Source: Spirochaetota bacterium (lineage in GTDB: Bacteria > Spirochaetota > UBA4802 > UB4802). Taken from it: a stretch of 55,058 nt of DNA. The stretch is from assembly GCA_040756435.1 (NCBI GenBank), contig JBFLZD010000021.1, positions 1-55,058 on the forward strand, read 5' to 3'. Positions within the stretch are counted from its first letter, which is position 1, and each line of letters opens with the position of its first letter. Made by a program: the position numbers and the translations under genes. Under the pieces are notes generated by a model. It did no database searches and had not been told where the DNA came from. It saw only the letters and a list, made by a program, of their open reading frames with translations. Positions 35,299 to 43,896 of this stretch are shown one piece after another.

Positions 35299-36669
35299 CT
35301 ACTGTTTTATTTTAATCCAGTAGTATACTAATCCTGTAGAGGTTAACACTATCCCTAACAGTGAAGGAATAAATGCAGTAATCAGTGTAACTATTAAATA
35401 TATTACATAAAATAAAACTACCAGAATTACAGTGGTAGGATATCCCCATGTCTTAAATGGCCTTACAGCCTCAGGGTATTTTCTACGTAAAACAATAACA
35501 CTTGTTAAAGTCAATATATTAAAAATGGTTCCTGTTGCCGAAAAATAATCAATGACTGCTTCATAAGAATTTTTATATATCGATGCAAAAATTACCAGTA
35601 CACATGCCCAAACACCCTGCATAACCATTGCATTATTAGGTGTTTTATAGGTATCATGAACCTGTGCACACCATGAAAAAAATAAATTATCCTGTGCCAT
35701 GGCGTGCCATGTCCGCGCTTTTACCATTACCTGAGTACCAACATTGCCAAATGTATTAATCATTACTGCATATGCAACAAGCAGTGCCCCTGCTGCACCA
35801 AGAGCATTTTGCAAAGCATCAACCGCTATCCATTTTGAAATTGCAAATTTATCTACCGGTATCTGAAACAGATACGCTGCATTAGCACTCATATAAAGAA
35901 TCAAAACACACGCGATACCAATCAGTAACGACATTGGCAGGTTTTTTCTGGGATTCTTTACCTCTTCGGCAACATACGTTGCCCCTTCCCAGCCACTGAA
36001 TGCAAAAAATGCATACCTGAGAGCAGCTCCAATTCCCAGAATATGAGTAAACGTAAAATGCTCTGGCAAAAGTGGTGTATAGAAATTATGAACATTACCA
36101 TTTTTTGCAAAACACGCTATTATAATGTAACCAAGCGCAATGACTTTTGATGAACTGATAATAATTTGTACAACGCCACTGAGCTTAACACCAAAACAAT
36201 TAATAATGGTATGAAACACTATTATAAGTAATGCAATGATAACAACCATAGCATGAGATAGATATATCCCTGAAGAAATTTCAAGGGAAGCCTGAGTATA
36301 TTCGGCAAAGACCAATGCCACAGCAGCAATAGCTCCTGTTTCAGATACAAAGAACATTGCCCACCCACGTAAAAATGCAATCAAAGGGCCATATGCTTCT
36401 TTTAAATATATATAGGGACCACCAGACCGTGGCATCATTGCTACCAGTTCAGCATAACACACTGCAGCAAAAATTGTAATAACTGCACCAATAATCCAGA
36501 CGCTTCCAAAAAGCAGTGTTGACCCCACAAGAGCCATAATGGGTCCGGGTGTTCTGAAGATGCCTGATCCAATAATACGGCTTATTACAATAGAAACAGC
36601 TGAAGGTAACCCCAATCCCCGAGTTAAATTTGTTTCTTCAGTAAAATTCTTATTATTGATGTTATGCAT
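35299..36669 (-). CDS. APC-family amino acid permease
   Basis: Twelve hydrophobic helices are visible. The first carries the signature of the LAT/APC group, LPSAVSIVISRIIGSGIFRTPG, where the unwound GSGIF segment binds the amino acid backbone. Helix 2-3 contains YAELVAMMPRSGGPYIYLKEAYG. The conserved AFSGWEGATYVAEEVKNPRKN is typical of L-type transporters. It is an inner-membrane transporter for uptake or exchange of amino acids; the particular one cannot be determined. It starts 5 bases after the TusA-DUF3343 fusion gene, suggesting a link to sulfur or selenium amino acid use. Confidence 0.9.
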   Translation of the reverse strand: MHNINNKNFTEETNLTRGLGLPSAVSIVISRIIGSGIFRTPGPIMALVGSTLLFGSVWIIGAVITIFAAVCYAELVAMMPRSGGPYIYLKEAYGPLIAFLRGWAMFFVSETGAIAAVALVFAEYTQASLEISSGIYLSHAMVVIIALLIIVFHTIINCFGVKLSGVVQIIISSSKVIALGYIIIACFAKNGNVHNFYTPLLPEHFTFTHILGIGAALRYAFFAFSGWEGATYVAEEVKNPRKNLPMSLLIGIACVLILYMSANAAYLFQIPVDKFAISKWIAVDALQNALGAAGALLVAYAVMINTFGNVGTQVMVKARTWHAMAQDNLFFSWCAQVHDTYKTPNNAMVMQGVWACVLVIFASIYKNSYEAVIDYFSATGTIFNILTLTSVIVLRRKYPEAVRPFKTWGYPTTVILVVLFYVIYLIVTLITAFIPSLLGIVLTSTGLVYYWIKIKQ

Positions 36670-36674
36670 GGTGG

Positions 36675-37268
36675 TTATTGCGCAGGATGGTAGGTATAGT
36701 TACGCTTTATGTATATATCTTCAACCTTAAAATCATTAGAACGCAATAAATTAAATAACTCCCTTGCCAGCGTAAGATTAGATAATCCAATTACCACTCC
36801 ACAATGTCTGGTTATAGCATTAGGAACAGGTAATAACGCATATGATAATTCAGGATAATTGTTCTGCAACCAGTAATGTGCACGCATTCCTTCGGCAACT
36901 GACACAAATGTGATTAAACATCGGGTAGTATCTTTTCTGAAAAGAGAAACAAAAATTTTGTGAATATGCAATCGTACCCCTAATAGAAAAAAAGCAATCA
37001 TATCAAATAATGATTGAGGTTTATATCCTTTCCCTTTTATTATTTCAAAACGGGCAGTTGAATTATCAATGACAACGGTGTTCATGATATTACCCGATTC
37101 AACACACCATTGCTCTATCTCTTTCTTCATAGAAGGGTCATCGGAAATAATCTCTACAGATGAACCATCACTGACGGTATTCATAGTTTTAGCAATCAAT
37201 GCAACAGATATGGGACAACTATATCCACGGGTATCTATAACTGTTTTTTCACTTTGATTTTTAGCCAT
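36675..37268 (-). CDS. TusA-like / DUF3343 fusion protein (sulfur or selenium carrier)
   Basis: Residues 1 to about 75 are a TusA/SirA-type sulfur carrier with the active-site Cys in VIDTRGYSCPISVALI. Residues about 110-195 match DUF3343 (putative Se/S carrier): CLITFVSVAEGMRAHYWL, then LLPVPNAITRHCGVVIG with a conserved Cys, and VEDIYIKR. The two domains usually occur as separate proteins or adjacent genes in selenium and sulfur trafficking. Here they are fused through a hydrophobic basic linker. ATG at 37268 follows AGGTC. A relay of persulfide or selenide between the two Cys is a natural inference. The APC permease follows immediately. Confidence 0.8.
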   Translation of the reverse strand: MAKNQSEKTVIDTRGYSCPISVALIAKTMNTVSDGSSVEIISDDPSMKKEIEQWCVESGNIMNTVVIDNSTARFEIIKGKGYKPQSLFDMIAFFLLGVRLHIHKIFVSLFRKDTTRCLITFVSVAEGMRAHYWLQNNYPELSYALLPVPNAITRHCGVVIGLSNLTLARELFNLLRSNDFKVEDIYIKRNYTYHPAQ

Positions 37269-37294
37269 CAAACTATGACCTGATAGAGTATATC

Positions 37295-38071
37295 TTAATT
37301 ATGATATGCATACTGCAACATGTTTCTATATTTATTATATGTATAATACCTGAACTTTAATATATAGTAACGGTTTGTGATGAGTTTTGAATTTTTAAAA
37401 TCATATGGCGAAAAAAGTATAGGATTTGCTAAAATTGCTAACATCCTGGATTTTTCATCAGTGCTTAGCTGATATATATTTCTTCCAAAATAGTAATATG
37501 AAGCATTTTTAATTCCAAATACTCCCTTACCTAATTCACAATAGTTAAGATATAATTCAAGTATCCTATCCTTATCCAGAATCATTTCCATTTCCAATGA
37601 AATCAAAAGTTCAACATATTTTCTGATAATTGATTTAACTGGCAGTAGAAAAAGAGTGCGCGATAGTTGCTGGGTTATAGTGCTGGCTCCATACATTCTA
37701 TATCCAACTTTATAATTAATTACTATCGCCCGTTTGATTGCTTCAATATCAATACCATTATGTTTATAAAATTTATAATCTTCTATTGAGACAACCATCT
37801 TTTTAATGTCATCAGGGATTTTCTTAAATGGTATGAACTTTACCGGTTTTACCGTATAACCATCAACATACAACCGGTATGCCATTAACGGTGTTGTATA
37901 GGGGTTATGATTAGAATAATATAATAGTAAAGCCCCCATACCCAGAAAAAAGACTATATGAAGAGCTATCGCCGCTTTAATAATTTTTTTTGTGAAAGCC
38001 CACTTATAGTTCAAAGATTCCAAATAATAATCAGTTGTATTACTCCAGCGTTTTAAACGCCCATACATCAT
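37295..38071 (-). CDS. mtgA: Monofunctional peptidoglycan glycosyltransferase MtgA-like
   Basis: A GT51 transglycosylase anchored by one N-terminal helix (about residues 30-52). The catalytic Glu is in SIEDYKFYKHNGID, followed by GASTITQQLSRTLFL and LELYLNYCELGKGVFGI, all conserved in class A PBP/MtgA glycosyltransferase domains. No transpeptidase domain follows. It polymerises lipid II into glycan strands at the inner membrane. The reading frame begins inside the Kelch gene (overlap up to 59 bases). I take the ATG at 38071, after CAGGA, as the most likely start, leaving a 32-base overlap. Confidence 0.87.
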   Translation of the reverse strand: MMYGRLKRWSNTTDYYLESLNYKWAFTKKIIKAAIALHIVFFLGMGALLLYYSNHNPYTTPLMAYRLYVDGYTVKPVKFIPFKKIPDDIKKMVVSIEDYKFYKHNGIDIEAIKRAIVINYKVGYRMYGASTITQQLSRTLFLLPVKSIIRKYVELLISLEMEMILDKDRILELYLNYCELGKGVFGIKNASYYYFGRNIYQLSTDEKSRMLAILANPILFSPYDFKNSKLITNRYYILKFRYYTYNKYRNMLQYAYHN

Positions 38072-39020
38072 TTTTAAATCCTGTACCATCAAAACCACCT
38101 ATTAAAATAATTCTGTCTTTGAAAACAGTACAACTGTGCGAAACCCGCTCACCCATTGGCGTGAAGCTTGAAAAAAGTTCCCAATCTTTCCCATTGTCCG
38201 ACCTGTAAACAGTGCCTCCTTTTCTGAATCCACCAATAACCCACAATGATTTTTTATACACCACTGCCCCATGGCCACCGCCAGCAAAAAAAGGCATATT
38301 GCTTGCCACTTTATGCCAGTGAATTCCATCAGATGAATTCCACACATCGCTGAAGCTTGTAAAATTATTGTTTCCGTCAACACGGATACCGCCAATCACC
38401 CATAATTTATTGTTAAATGATGTCAAAACATGTCCACCACGTGAACCAAAAGGTAAATTTCCTGCTACTTTATGCCAGCTAATACCATCGTCCGATTTGA
38501 AAGCTTCTGCGCCACAGGCAATACCTCCAACCAGCAAAATAGTGTTTTTAAATACTGTACATGCATGTCCGCCACGGGGCATAAATTCAGCCGTTTCTTT
38601 TACACACTGCCAGCTAATGCCATCATCTGTTGCCCATACGTCATTCAGGTCAATAATATTTCGTGATTCATCAAATGTAAGCCCACCAACAATATATAAT
38701 TTATCATTATATACAAATGCAGTATGTCCTGCCCTTGGTTTAAAAGGCATTGGCCCGGCATTATACCAGTGTAATCCCTCTTTAGAATACCATACATCGT
38801 TATACGGATTATTGCCGTCCCATCCACCTATAAGCCATAATTTCCCTTTGAAGACAGTGCAGGTATGCCCTGCCCTGCCAGAAAATGGTGCATGCAAAAG
38901 ATAACGGGTAAAGCTTGATTCTTTTTCGTTAAAACCAATCAGCAGTGAAGTAGCAAAAACAATCAGCCCTGTAATTAATAGTACTGTTACACCATATTTA
39001 TATAAAATTCTAAAATTCAT
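38040..39020 (-). CDS. Membrane-anchored Kelch-repeat beta-propeller protein
   Basis: A signal anchor (about residues 8-28) is followed by six Kelch blades of about 48 residues. Each has the pattern R-x-GH-x-c-x-v-f-x-x-x-L-x-x-iGG followed by D-V-W and a W-x-x-v strand. The propeller must lie outside the cytoplasm. No catalytic residues of known Kelch enzymes are evident; a binding role is likely. Because its 3' end overlaps mtgA, the two are translationally linked and the propeller may guide the glycosyltransferase, which is inference from gene order alone. Confidence 0.85.
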   Translation of the reverse strand: MNFRILYKYGVTVLLITGLIVFATSLLIGFNEKESSFTRYLLHAPFSGRAGHTCTVFKGKLWLIGGWDGNNPYNDVWYSKEGLHWYNAGPMPFKPRAGHTAFVYNDKLYIVGGLTFDESRNIIDLNDVWATDDGISWQCVKETAEFMPRGGHACTVFKNTILLVGGIACGAEAFKSDDGISWHKVAGNLPFGSRGGHVLTSFNNKLWVIGGIRVDGNNNFTSFSDVWNSSDGIHWHKVASNMPFFAGGGHGAVVYKKSLWVIGGFRKGGTVYRSDNGKDWELFSSFTPMGERVSHSCTVFKDRIILIGGFDGTGFKNDVWAFKTLE

Positions 39021-39052
39021 ATGTATTCTTTAAGTTTACCTGACAATGTTAT

Positions 39053-40525
39053 TTAGTTTTCTATTACAGTCTTTTTTATCGCTATATTGTATTTTTTCAA
39101 TTTATTATGCATTGTTTTACGCGATACATTAATGGCCTTTGCTGTTAAGGAAATATTATAATCAAAATGTTTCAACATTTCTTCAATATATTCTTTTTCA
39201 ATTTCGTCAAGCGTTTTAACATATTGGGCCTTGCTTTCACTATCTTCTATTTTTTTTGTAGTTGCATCAGTCTCAGAAATGACATGGTTTATGTTTTCGG
39301 ATTCAACATCTATGGCTTTTGCTTTTGGTTTATTATATTCTTCAAATTCCAAAACGCTTTTAACAACATCAAGTTTAACGGCAGGTTCCGTTGAAAGTAG
39401 TACAAGCCGTTTGATAACATTTTCCAGCTGCCGCACATTGCCAGGCCAGTGATAATCTGTCAAATATAATCGTGACTGTAAATCAAGTGAAATATTCCGA
39501 CCATATTCGGTTGTAAATTTATTCAGGAAGTAATCAATAAAAAGGGGGATATCTTCTTTTCGCTCTTTTAAGGGGGGCAAATAAATTGGCACCACATTTA
39601 AACGATAATATAAATCTTCCCTGAATGTGCCCTGCTTAACCATCTCGCGTATGTCGCGGTTACTTGCAGCAACAATTCGTGTGTCCACTTTAATGATTTC
39701 GTTACCACCAATGCGCTCAAATTCTTTTTCCTGCAAAACACGCAACAGTTTTGCCTGCATATCAAATGAAAGGTTACTTATCTCATCAAGAAAAAGAGTC
39801 CCTTTACTGGCAACTTCAAACTTTCCAATTTTTCGGGCGATAGCACCTGTGAATGCTCCCTTTTCATGGCCAAACAGTTCACTACCAATTAAATCCTGTG
39901 GTATTGTACTGCAGTCAATTGATTTGAAAGGATATTGTTTGCGATTACTGTTATAATGGATAGCTTTTGCAATAATCTCTTTGCCAGTGCCACTTTCACC
40001 AATTATTAAAATGGTACTATCAGTATCAATAACACGTTCCAGCGTTGCAAAGATACGCTGCATCTTTGGTGACTTGCCAATGATATTTTTAAACCTGAAA
40101 CTTTCTCCAACTTTTTCGCGAAGCTCATTGACTTCGTTTTCCAGATCAAGTTTTTCAACTATATTTTTCAGTATAACCAGAAGCTTATCGGTATCAAATG
40201 GTTTTACCAGATAATCATACGCTCCTAATTTCATGGATGTTATTGCCAGTTGCACATCGTTTGAAGCGGTGATCACCACCACTACAATATCAAGTTTTAA
40301 ATCACGTATTGTCTGTAACACCTCAATGCCGTTTTTACCAGGCATTTGCAGGTCAAGTATCAATATATCATATTTATTTTTTGTTAATTCCTCAATTATA
40401 GTATCACCACGGTCAATGGTACTGACATAAAATGATCCTTCAAGCAGATCTTTTAACAGGTCACGAATGCCTTTCTCATCATCTGCAATAAGCACTCTAT
40501 AATATTTTTCTAGAATAGTGTTCAT
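39053..40525 (-). CDS. NtrC-family sigma-54-dependent response regulator
   Basis: The receiver domain (residues 10-125) has the acidic pocket ADDEKG, the phosphorylatable Asp in LILDLQMPGKNG, and a K in VKPFD. The central AAA+ domain has Walker A GESGTGKE, the sigma-54 contact loop GAFTGA, and Walker B LFLDEIS. The C-terminal Fis-type helix-turn-helix (NISLTAKAINVSRKTMHNKLKKYNI) binds enhancers. A charged linker of about 40 residues precedes the helix-turn-helix. The ATG at 40525 is chosen over a GTG at 40531. It follows, after 27 bases, a histidine-kinase-like gene that is probably its partner. No clear sigma-54 promoter was found in the intergenic regions I read. Confidence 0.94.
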   Translation of the reverse strand: MNTILEKYYRVLIADDEKGIRDLLKDLLEGSFYVSTIDRGDTIIEELTKNKYDILILDLQMPGKNGIEVLQTIRDLKLDIVVVVITASNDVQLAITSMKLGAYDYLVKPFDTDKLLVILKNIVEKLDLENEVNELREKVGESFRFKNIIGKSPKMQRIFATLERVIDTDSTILIIGESGTGKEIIAKAIHYNSNRKQYPFKSIDCSTIPQDLIGSELFGHEKGAFTGAIARKIGKFEVASKGTLFLDEISNLSFDMQAKLLRVLQEKEFERIGGNEIIKVDTRIVAASNRDIREMVKQGTFREDLYYRLNVVPIYLPPLKERKEDIPLFIDYFLNKFTTEYGRNISLDLQSRLYLTDYHWPGNVRQLENVIKRLVLLSTEPAVKLDVVKSVLEFEEYNKPKAKAIDVESENINHVISETDATTKKIEDSESKAQYVKTLDEIEKEYIEEMLKHFDYNISLTAKAINVSRKTMHNKLKKYNIAIKKTVIEN

Positions 40526-40552
40526 GGTCACAGCATTATGTATAAAAAATAT

Positions 40553-41176
40553 TTATATTGGGATCTGAAGAGTAAATCCATTCCTATCTTGTAAAAATGT
40601 AAACAGCCATCCACTGCGCTGTGCAATGCAATACACTTTAAAAAGCTCCGTACCCTTACTAAAAAACTGCTTACACTGGAAAGGGTAATAAAAAATATCT
40701 TCAGGGATACTATCGAATACTACACCCGAAAAATTGATACTGACATTACACTGCATTTCTTTTGAAGCATTAAGATGCAACGATGAGCCCGAAAAATATT
40801 TCCAATTAAAACCATTGATGATGCTGCTCAGGCATTGTTGAAATCTATTGATATACAGTGATACACTGAATTGGTCATTGTGTTCAATTGTAATATACTC
40901 GCGATAGGAAGATTCTTCAACTATCGTACACAAAACTTCTGGAAAAGCGCACTCTGCAATATCATCGTCTATTACAGTAAATGCATCATACAACTGTGTA
41001 AAAATAGTATCAATGCGTTCGGATTGCTCAATAATCATGTTCTGCGACTTGACAATTAAGGCAGGCTCATTTTTTTGCGATAGTAACTGTGCATATCCCT
41101 TTACTGTGGTTAAAGGGTTGCGGACTTCATGAGCAATATTTCGTATTACTCGTTCAATGATATCAACTTCATGCAT
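40553..41176 (-). CDS. Sensorless histidine-kinase-like phosphotransfer protein with degenerate ATPase domain
   Basis: At 207 residues it has only a HisKA dimerisation domain and a CA-like domain. The H-box IAHEVRNPLTTVKGYAQLL keeps His and Glu. The ATP-binding domain has lost its signatures. The N-box reads FQQCLSSIINGF, the G1 position reads FSGVVFDSIPEDIF without DxGxG, and the GTGLGL position reads GTELFKV, yet the final strands (SGWLFTFLQDRNGFTLQIPI) keep the fold. This is the layout of Spo0B and ChpT, which pass phosphate between other proteins instead of using ATP. It sits directly ahead of the NtrC-type regulator. A divergent active kinase cannot be excluded. Confidence 0.75.
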   Translation of the reverse strand: MHEVDIIERVIRNIAHEVRNPLTTVKGYAQLLSQKNEPALIVKSQNMIIEQSERIDTIFTQLYDAFTVIDDDIAECAFPEVLCTIVEESSYREYITIEHNDQFSVSLYINRFQQCLSSIINGFNWKYFSGSSLHLNASKEMQCNVSINFSGVVFDSIPEDIFYYPFQCKQFFSKGTELFKVYCIAQRSGWLFTFLQDRNGFTLQIPI

Positions 41177-41183
41177 GTGTGCT

Positions 41184-41561
41184 TTAATCTAATTCAATTT
41201 GCTTCGCATCGGCCCATAGACGCTCTAACTGATAAAATTCACGTGTTTCTTTAGTAAATATGTGAATGATAATATCATTGTAATCCAGAACAATCCATGG
41301 TGAATTGGTTGTGGTACGCGAACGCTCTTTTATTCCCATATCAAGAAAATATTTATGAACTTCTCGTGCCAGTGCCTTGCAATGTAATATGGAATTGCCG
41401 GTACATATTAAAAAATAATCAAGATATGAATTCACTTCCCTTAAATCAAGAAAGACGATATCAATGGCCTTTGTATCATCAAGGACCTTTTTACATCCTT
41501 TCATCAGGGATAATACTACAGGATCTATCGAATGTTTGGGTTTTTTACTTTTTGCTGTCAC
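41184..41561 (-). CDS. rsfS: Ribosomal silencing factor RsfS (Iojap)
   Basis: RsfS binds ribosomal protein uL14 and blocks joining of subunits when nutrients are scarce. The family core is present: AIDIVFLDLREVNSYLDYFLICTGNSILHCKALA and the C-terminal NSPWIVLDYNDIIIHIFTKETREFYQLERLWADA. The start is a GTG that overlaps the upstream LCP gene stop (GTGA), with AAGGA about 10 bases before. Gene order nadD - LCP - rsfS is common in bacteria and supports the call. Confidence 0.95.
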   Translation of the reverse strand: MTAKSKKPKHSIDPVVLSLMKGCKKVLDDTKAIDIVFLDLREVNSYLDYFLICTGNSILHCKALAREVHKYFLDMGIKERSRTTTNSPWIVLDYNDIIIHIFTKETREFYQLERLWADAKQIELD

Positions 41562-42679
41562 TGTGAATAATCCTTTCCTACTATTACTAATACATCTGCT
41601 AACTGTGATGAGTCAACTATATGATACATAGTATCAATTCCAAGAATTGAAGATACTTTTAAAGCCGAGTTTAAATTTCCTTTTTGATTTATTATAACGG
41701 TTTTGTCAGTTACCTCATACGGTGATGTACCAAATTCAACCACTGTAAGCCCTTCACGCGTCAACACATTGCGCATCTTTCGCGCAAGCCCGGGGATATC
41801 CGATCCATTTAAAATTTTAACTTTAATAGATTCAGAATCTTTAATATCAAGAACCAGAGGGCGCAAGAACTTTTGTTCATATAATTTTCTGGTAATATCA
41901 TCCACCGTGTAATTATTGTCCTTATCCATCTTGCCTGGCATAATGGTTGTATATACAGTCCTGGCATCATACACAACATCAATAAGGGATAACATTTCCT
42001 GTAATAATAAATTGGTGTTAATTGAACTGACCATTTCACTAATATGCTCTTTATTTGCATACTTTTTATATAATTCTTTATTTGTGAAAAGGGTAAGGGC
42101 AATATCCATTATTCTATCGTATTTCAGATAAATTGAATTTTGTTCAACTTTATTAATATACCATAAAGCCTTACGGCCATCACAATAATTGATACCAGTT
42201 GTATATCCTAAATCCATTTTTACCTGGTCAAGTATATATAAATTTATTCCATCAATTAAATCAATAATTTTTATGGCATCTGAAGCATACAATTCAATAT
42301 AAAACGGTAATGTTATATGAAGGTCATCTTCAAGTGAGTCTATTATATCACTGTAATCAGAAAACGAAAGTGATTCAAGCCTTTTTGCTTTTCCGGTTCT
42401 TTTATTAAGAGTCACCAGATAATTTGGTGGAACAAATGTAACACCTATACTTTTTTTTTCAGGATTAAAATGAAGAATTGCATAAAACGAATGCCGCCTT
42501 TCATTATATTCATTGCTAGCAGTTACAAGAATATTAATCAATTCTTTATTAGCAGCCAGTGTGTCTATGGCATTACGTGTAAACCTGCGGTAAATATAAA
42601 ATATACCCATTACTATTATACAAATTAATGTAATAGAAACAATTAAACGTATTTTATCTTTCACTTTTATATAACCCAT
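41558..42679 (-). CDS. LCP (LytR-CpsA-Psr) family protein with LytR C-terminal domain
   Basis: One membrane helix (about residues 10-30) precedes an LCP-like domain (about 50-230) with VPPNYLV, an Asp-rich region near SLEDDLHITLPFYIEL, and KYDRIMDIAL. A LytR_C domain follows (about 285-370: IKVKILNGSDIPGLARKMRNVLTREGLTVVEFG). LCP enzymes transfer glycopolymers onto peptidoglycan or proteins. The catalytic arginines are not clear to me, and the domain is more diverged than in Gram-positives. It overlaps nadD by about 26 bases and rsfS by 4, so the three are one transcription unit. Confidence 0.8.
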   Translation of the reverse strand: MGYIKVKDKIRLIVSITLICIIVMGIFYIYRRFTRNAIDTLAANKELINILVTASNEYNERRHSFYAILHFNPEKKSIGVTFVPPNYLVTLNKRTGKAKRLESLSFSDYSDIIDSLEDDLHITLPFYIELYASDAIKIIDLIDGINLYILDQVKMDLGYTTGINYCDGRKALWYINKVEQNSIYLKYDRIMDIALTLFTNKELYKKYANKEHISEMVSSINTNLLLQEMLSLIDVVYDARTVYTTIMPGKMDKDNNYTVDDITRKLYEQKFLRPLVLDIKDSESIKVKILNGSDIPGLARKMRNVLTREGLTVVEFGTSPYEVTDKTVIINQKGNLNSALKVSSILGIDTMYHIVDSSQLADVLVIVGKDYSQ

Positions 42680-43241
42680 GCTTATAGATATATTGTTCTA
42701 CCCTGCCAGGTAATAAATACTTGATGGATTTGCCATTTCTTACCCTGTCACGGATAACAGATGAGCTAACATCGATAACAGGATTTTTTGCACAGTGAAT
42801 GCGTGACATATACTTGTTAAAACGTTTATGCAGTACATCACCAGGACGTTTCATTATGATGAAATCAATTGTCATAAGCAGACGCTTCCATTCTTTCCAT
42901 GTATTAATTTCATTGAATGCATCACATCCAATAATAAAAAACAATTCCCAGTCCGGGTTTTTCTGTAATATTTCTTCAACGGTATAAATAGTATAGGATG
43001 GCTTTTCTCTGTCAATCTCAAGCCGTGAAACTTTGAAATAATCTACACCTTCAATGGCCAGCTTAATCATTTGATAACGATGTTCTGCCGACACATCATC
43101 TTCCAATTCCTTGTGAACCGGATACTTTGTTGGAACAAATACAACAAAATCTAAATTAAATTCTTCATGTATAAACTGAGCATTAATGAGGTGCCCTATG
43201 TGAACAGGATTAAATGTACCACCAAATATACCAACCTTCAA
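42654..43241 (-). CDS. nadD: Nicotinate-nucleotide adenylyltransferase
   Basis: NadD makes nicotinate adenine dinucleotide from nicotinate mononucleotide and ATP in NAD synthesis. It shows GIFGGTFNPVHIGHL with the (T/H)xGH signature, the FVPTKYP phosphate loop, and the ISSS-like C-terminal motif (DVSSSVIRDRVRNGKSIKYLLP). The frame is open to an ATG at 43274, but the TTG at 43241 gives the normal MKVGIFGG start and is preceded by GGTGAGG at 5 bases, so I use it. It is the upstream partner of the LCP and rsfS genes. Confidence 0.94.
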   Translation of the reverse strand: MKVGIFGGTFNPVHIGHLINAQFIHEEFNLDFVVFVPTKYPVHKELEDDVSAEHRYQMIKLAIEGVDYFKVSRLEIDREKPSYTIYTVEEILQKNPDWELFFIIGCDAFNEINTWKEWKRLLMTIDFIIMKRPGDVLHKRFNKYMSRIHCAKNPVIDVSSSVIRDRVRNGKSIKYLLPGRVEQYIYKHGLYKSER

Positions 43242-43309
43242 ATGAGCCTCACCGTATATACATATTTGATTCATCTTTATGAATTCAGTGTAGCAGTCAA
43301 GAAAATTTA

Positions 43310-43792
43310 TTAATCAGTATGGATCCACTGCGCGTCAACCTTATGTTTTTGGGCAAAACTATCTAATTTTTTAGGATAATGTTGTTTTACTATTTTCACC
43401 ATTTGTTTCTTTAAGGTTTTGTCAGATAGCTCATATACTTCATCAAAAAAGTGTAAAAGTTCTTTGCCGCCATATAAAGCCAAAACATTCAAAATCACTC
43501 TTTTAGATGCAATATTTTCTTCCTGTTTATAGCGTTCAAATAAAAAAGGCTTATCTATAATATGTAATTCATATAATGTACAATACCCTGTTAATCTTTC
43601 TAAGGGATTATTGCTGTAAAGTTTGTTATTGATAGTGGAGTACGTATATAATGGCTGTGTTATAAAGAATGATATTGCAGTACTACCTGATACCGTTTTA
43701 GCTACAAGCAATTTCCCTAAAATAAAACCGGCAACTATACTTGTAGATACTATGAACGCTATCCGTATTAAATTCTGCTTGTTTATCATCAT
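43310..43792 (-). CDS. Small membrane-anchored protein of unknown function
   Basis: This 160-residue protein has a single N-terminal membrane helix (about residues 10-30), a short linker, and a helical C-terminal domain (residues 60-150). That domain's ERLTGYCTLYEL, KRVILNVLALYGGKELL and LKKQMVKIVKQHY segments resemble HEAT-like helical pairs. I cannot assign a family. A dyad, TACTATC (43833-43839) and GATAGTA (43849-43855), lies just upstream and may be an operator or mRNA hairpin. It is the first gene of the long minus-strand run leading into nadD. Confidence 0.6.
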   Translation of the reverse strand: MMINKQNLIRIAFIVSTSIVAGFILGKLLVAKTVSGSTAISFFITQPLYTYSTINNKLYSNNPLERLTGYCTLYELHIIDKPFLFERYKQEENIASKRVILNVLALYGGKELLHFFDEVYELSDKTLKKQMVKIVKQHYPKKLDSFAQKHKVDAQWIHTD

Positions 43793-43832
43793 TGTAAAGC
43801 CTTTATAAAGTCATCAATAATTGAGCTATGGC

Positions 43833-43855
43833 TACTATCTGACCTGACGATAGTA
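43833..43855. promoter_or_regulatory. Dyad TACTATC-N9-GATAGTA
   Basis: A 7-bp perfect inverted repeat with a nine-base spacer lies between the metal-efflux operon end (43897) and the start of the membrane protein at 43792. No T-run follows on either strand, so an operator is as likely as a weak terminator. Confidence 0.35.
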
Positions 43856-43896
43856 ATAATGCATTATAATGTCAATAATGATTAATAGTGTTTCTA

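Noticed and set aside
38368-38904. 178-codon plus-strand frame opposite the Kelch gene
   Set aside because: It is a shadow of the repetitive Kelch sequence with no protein features of its own.
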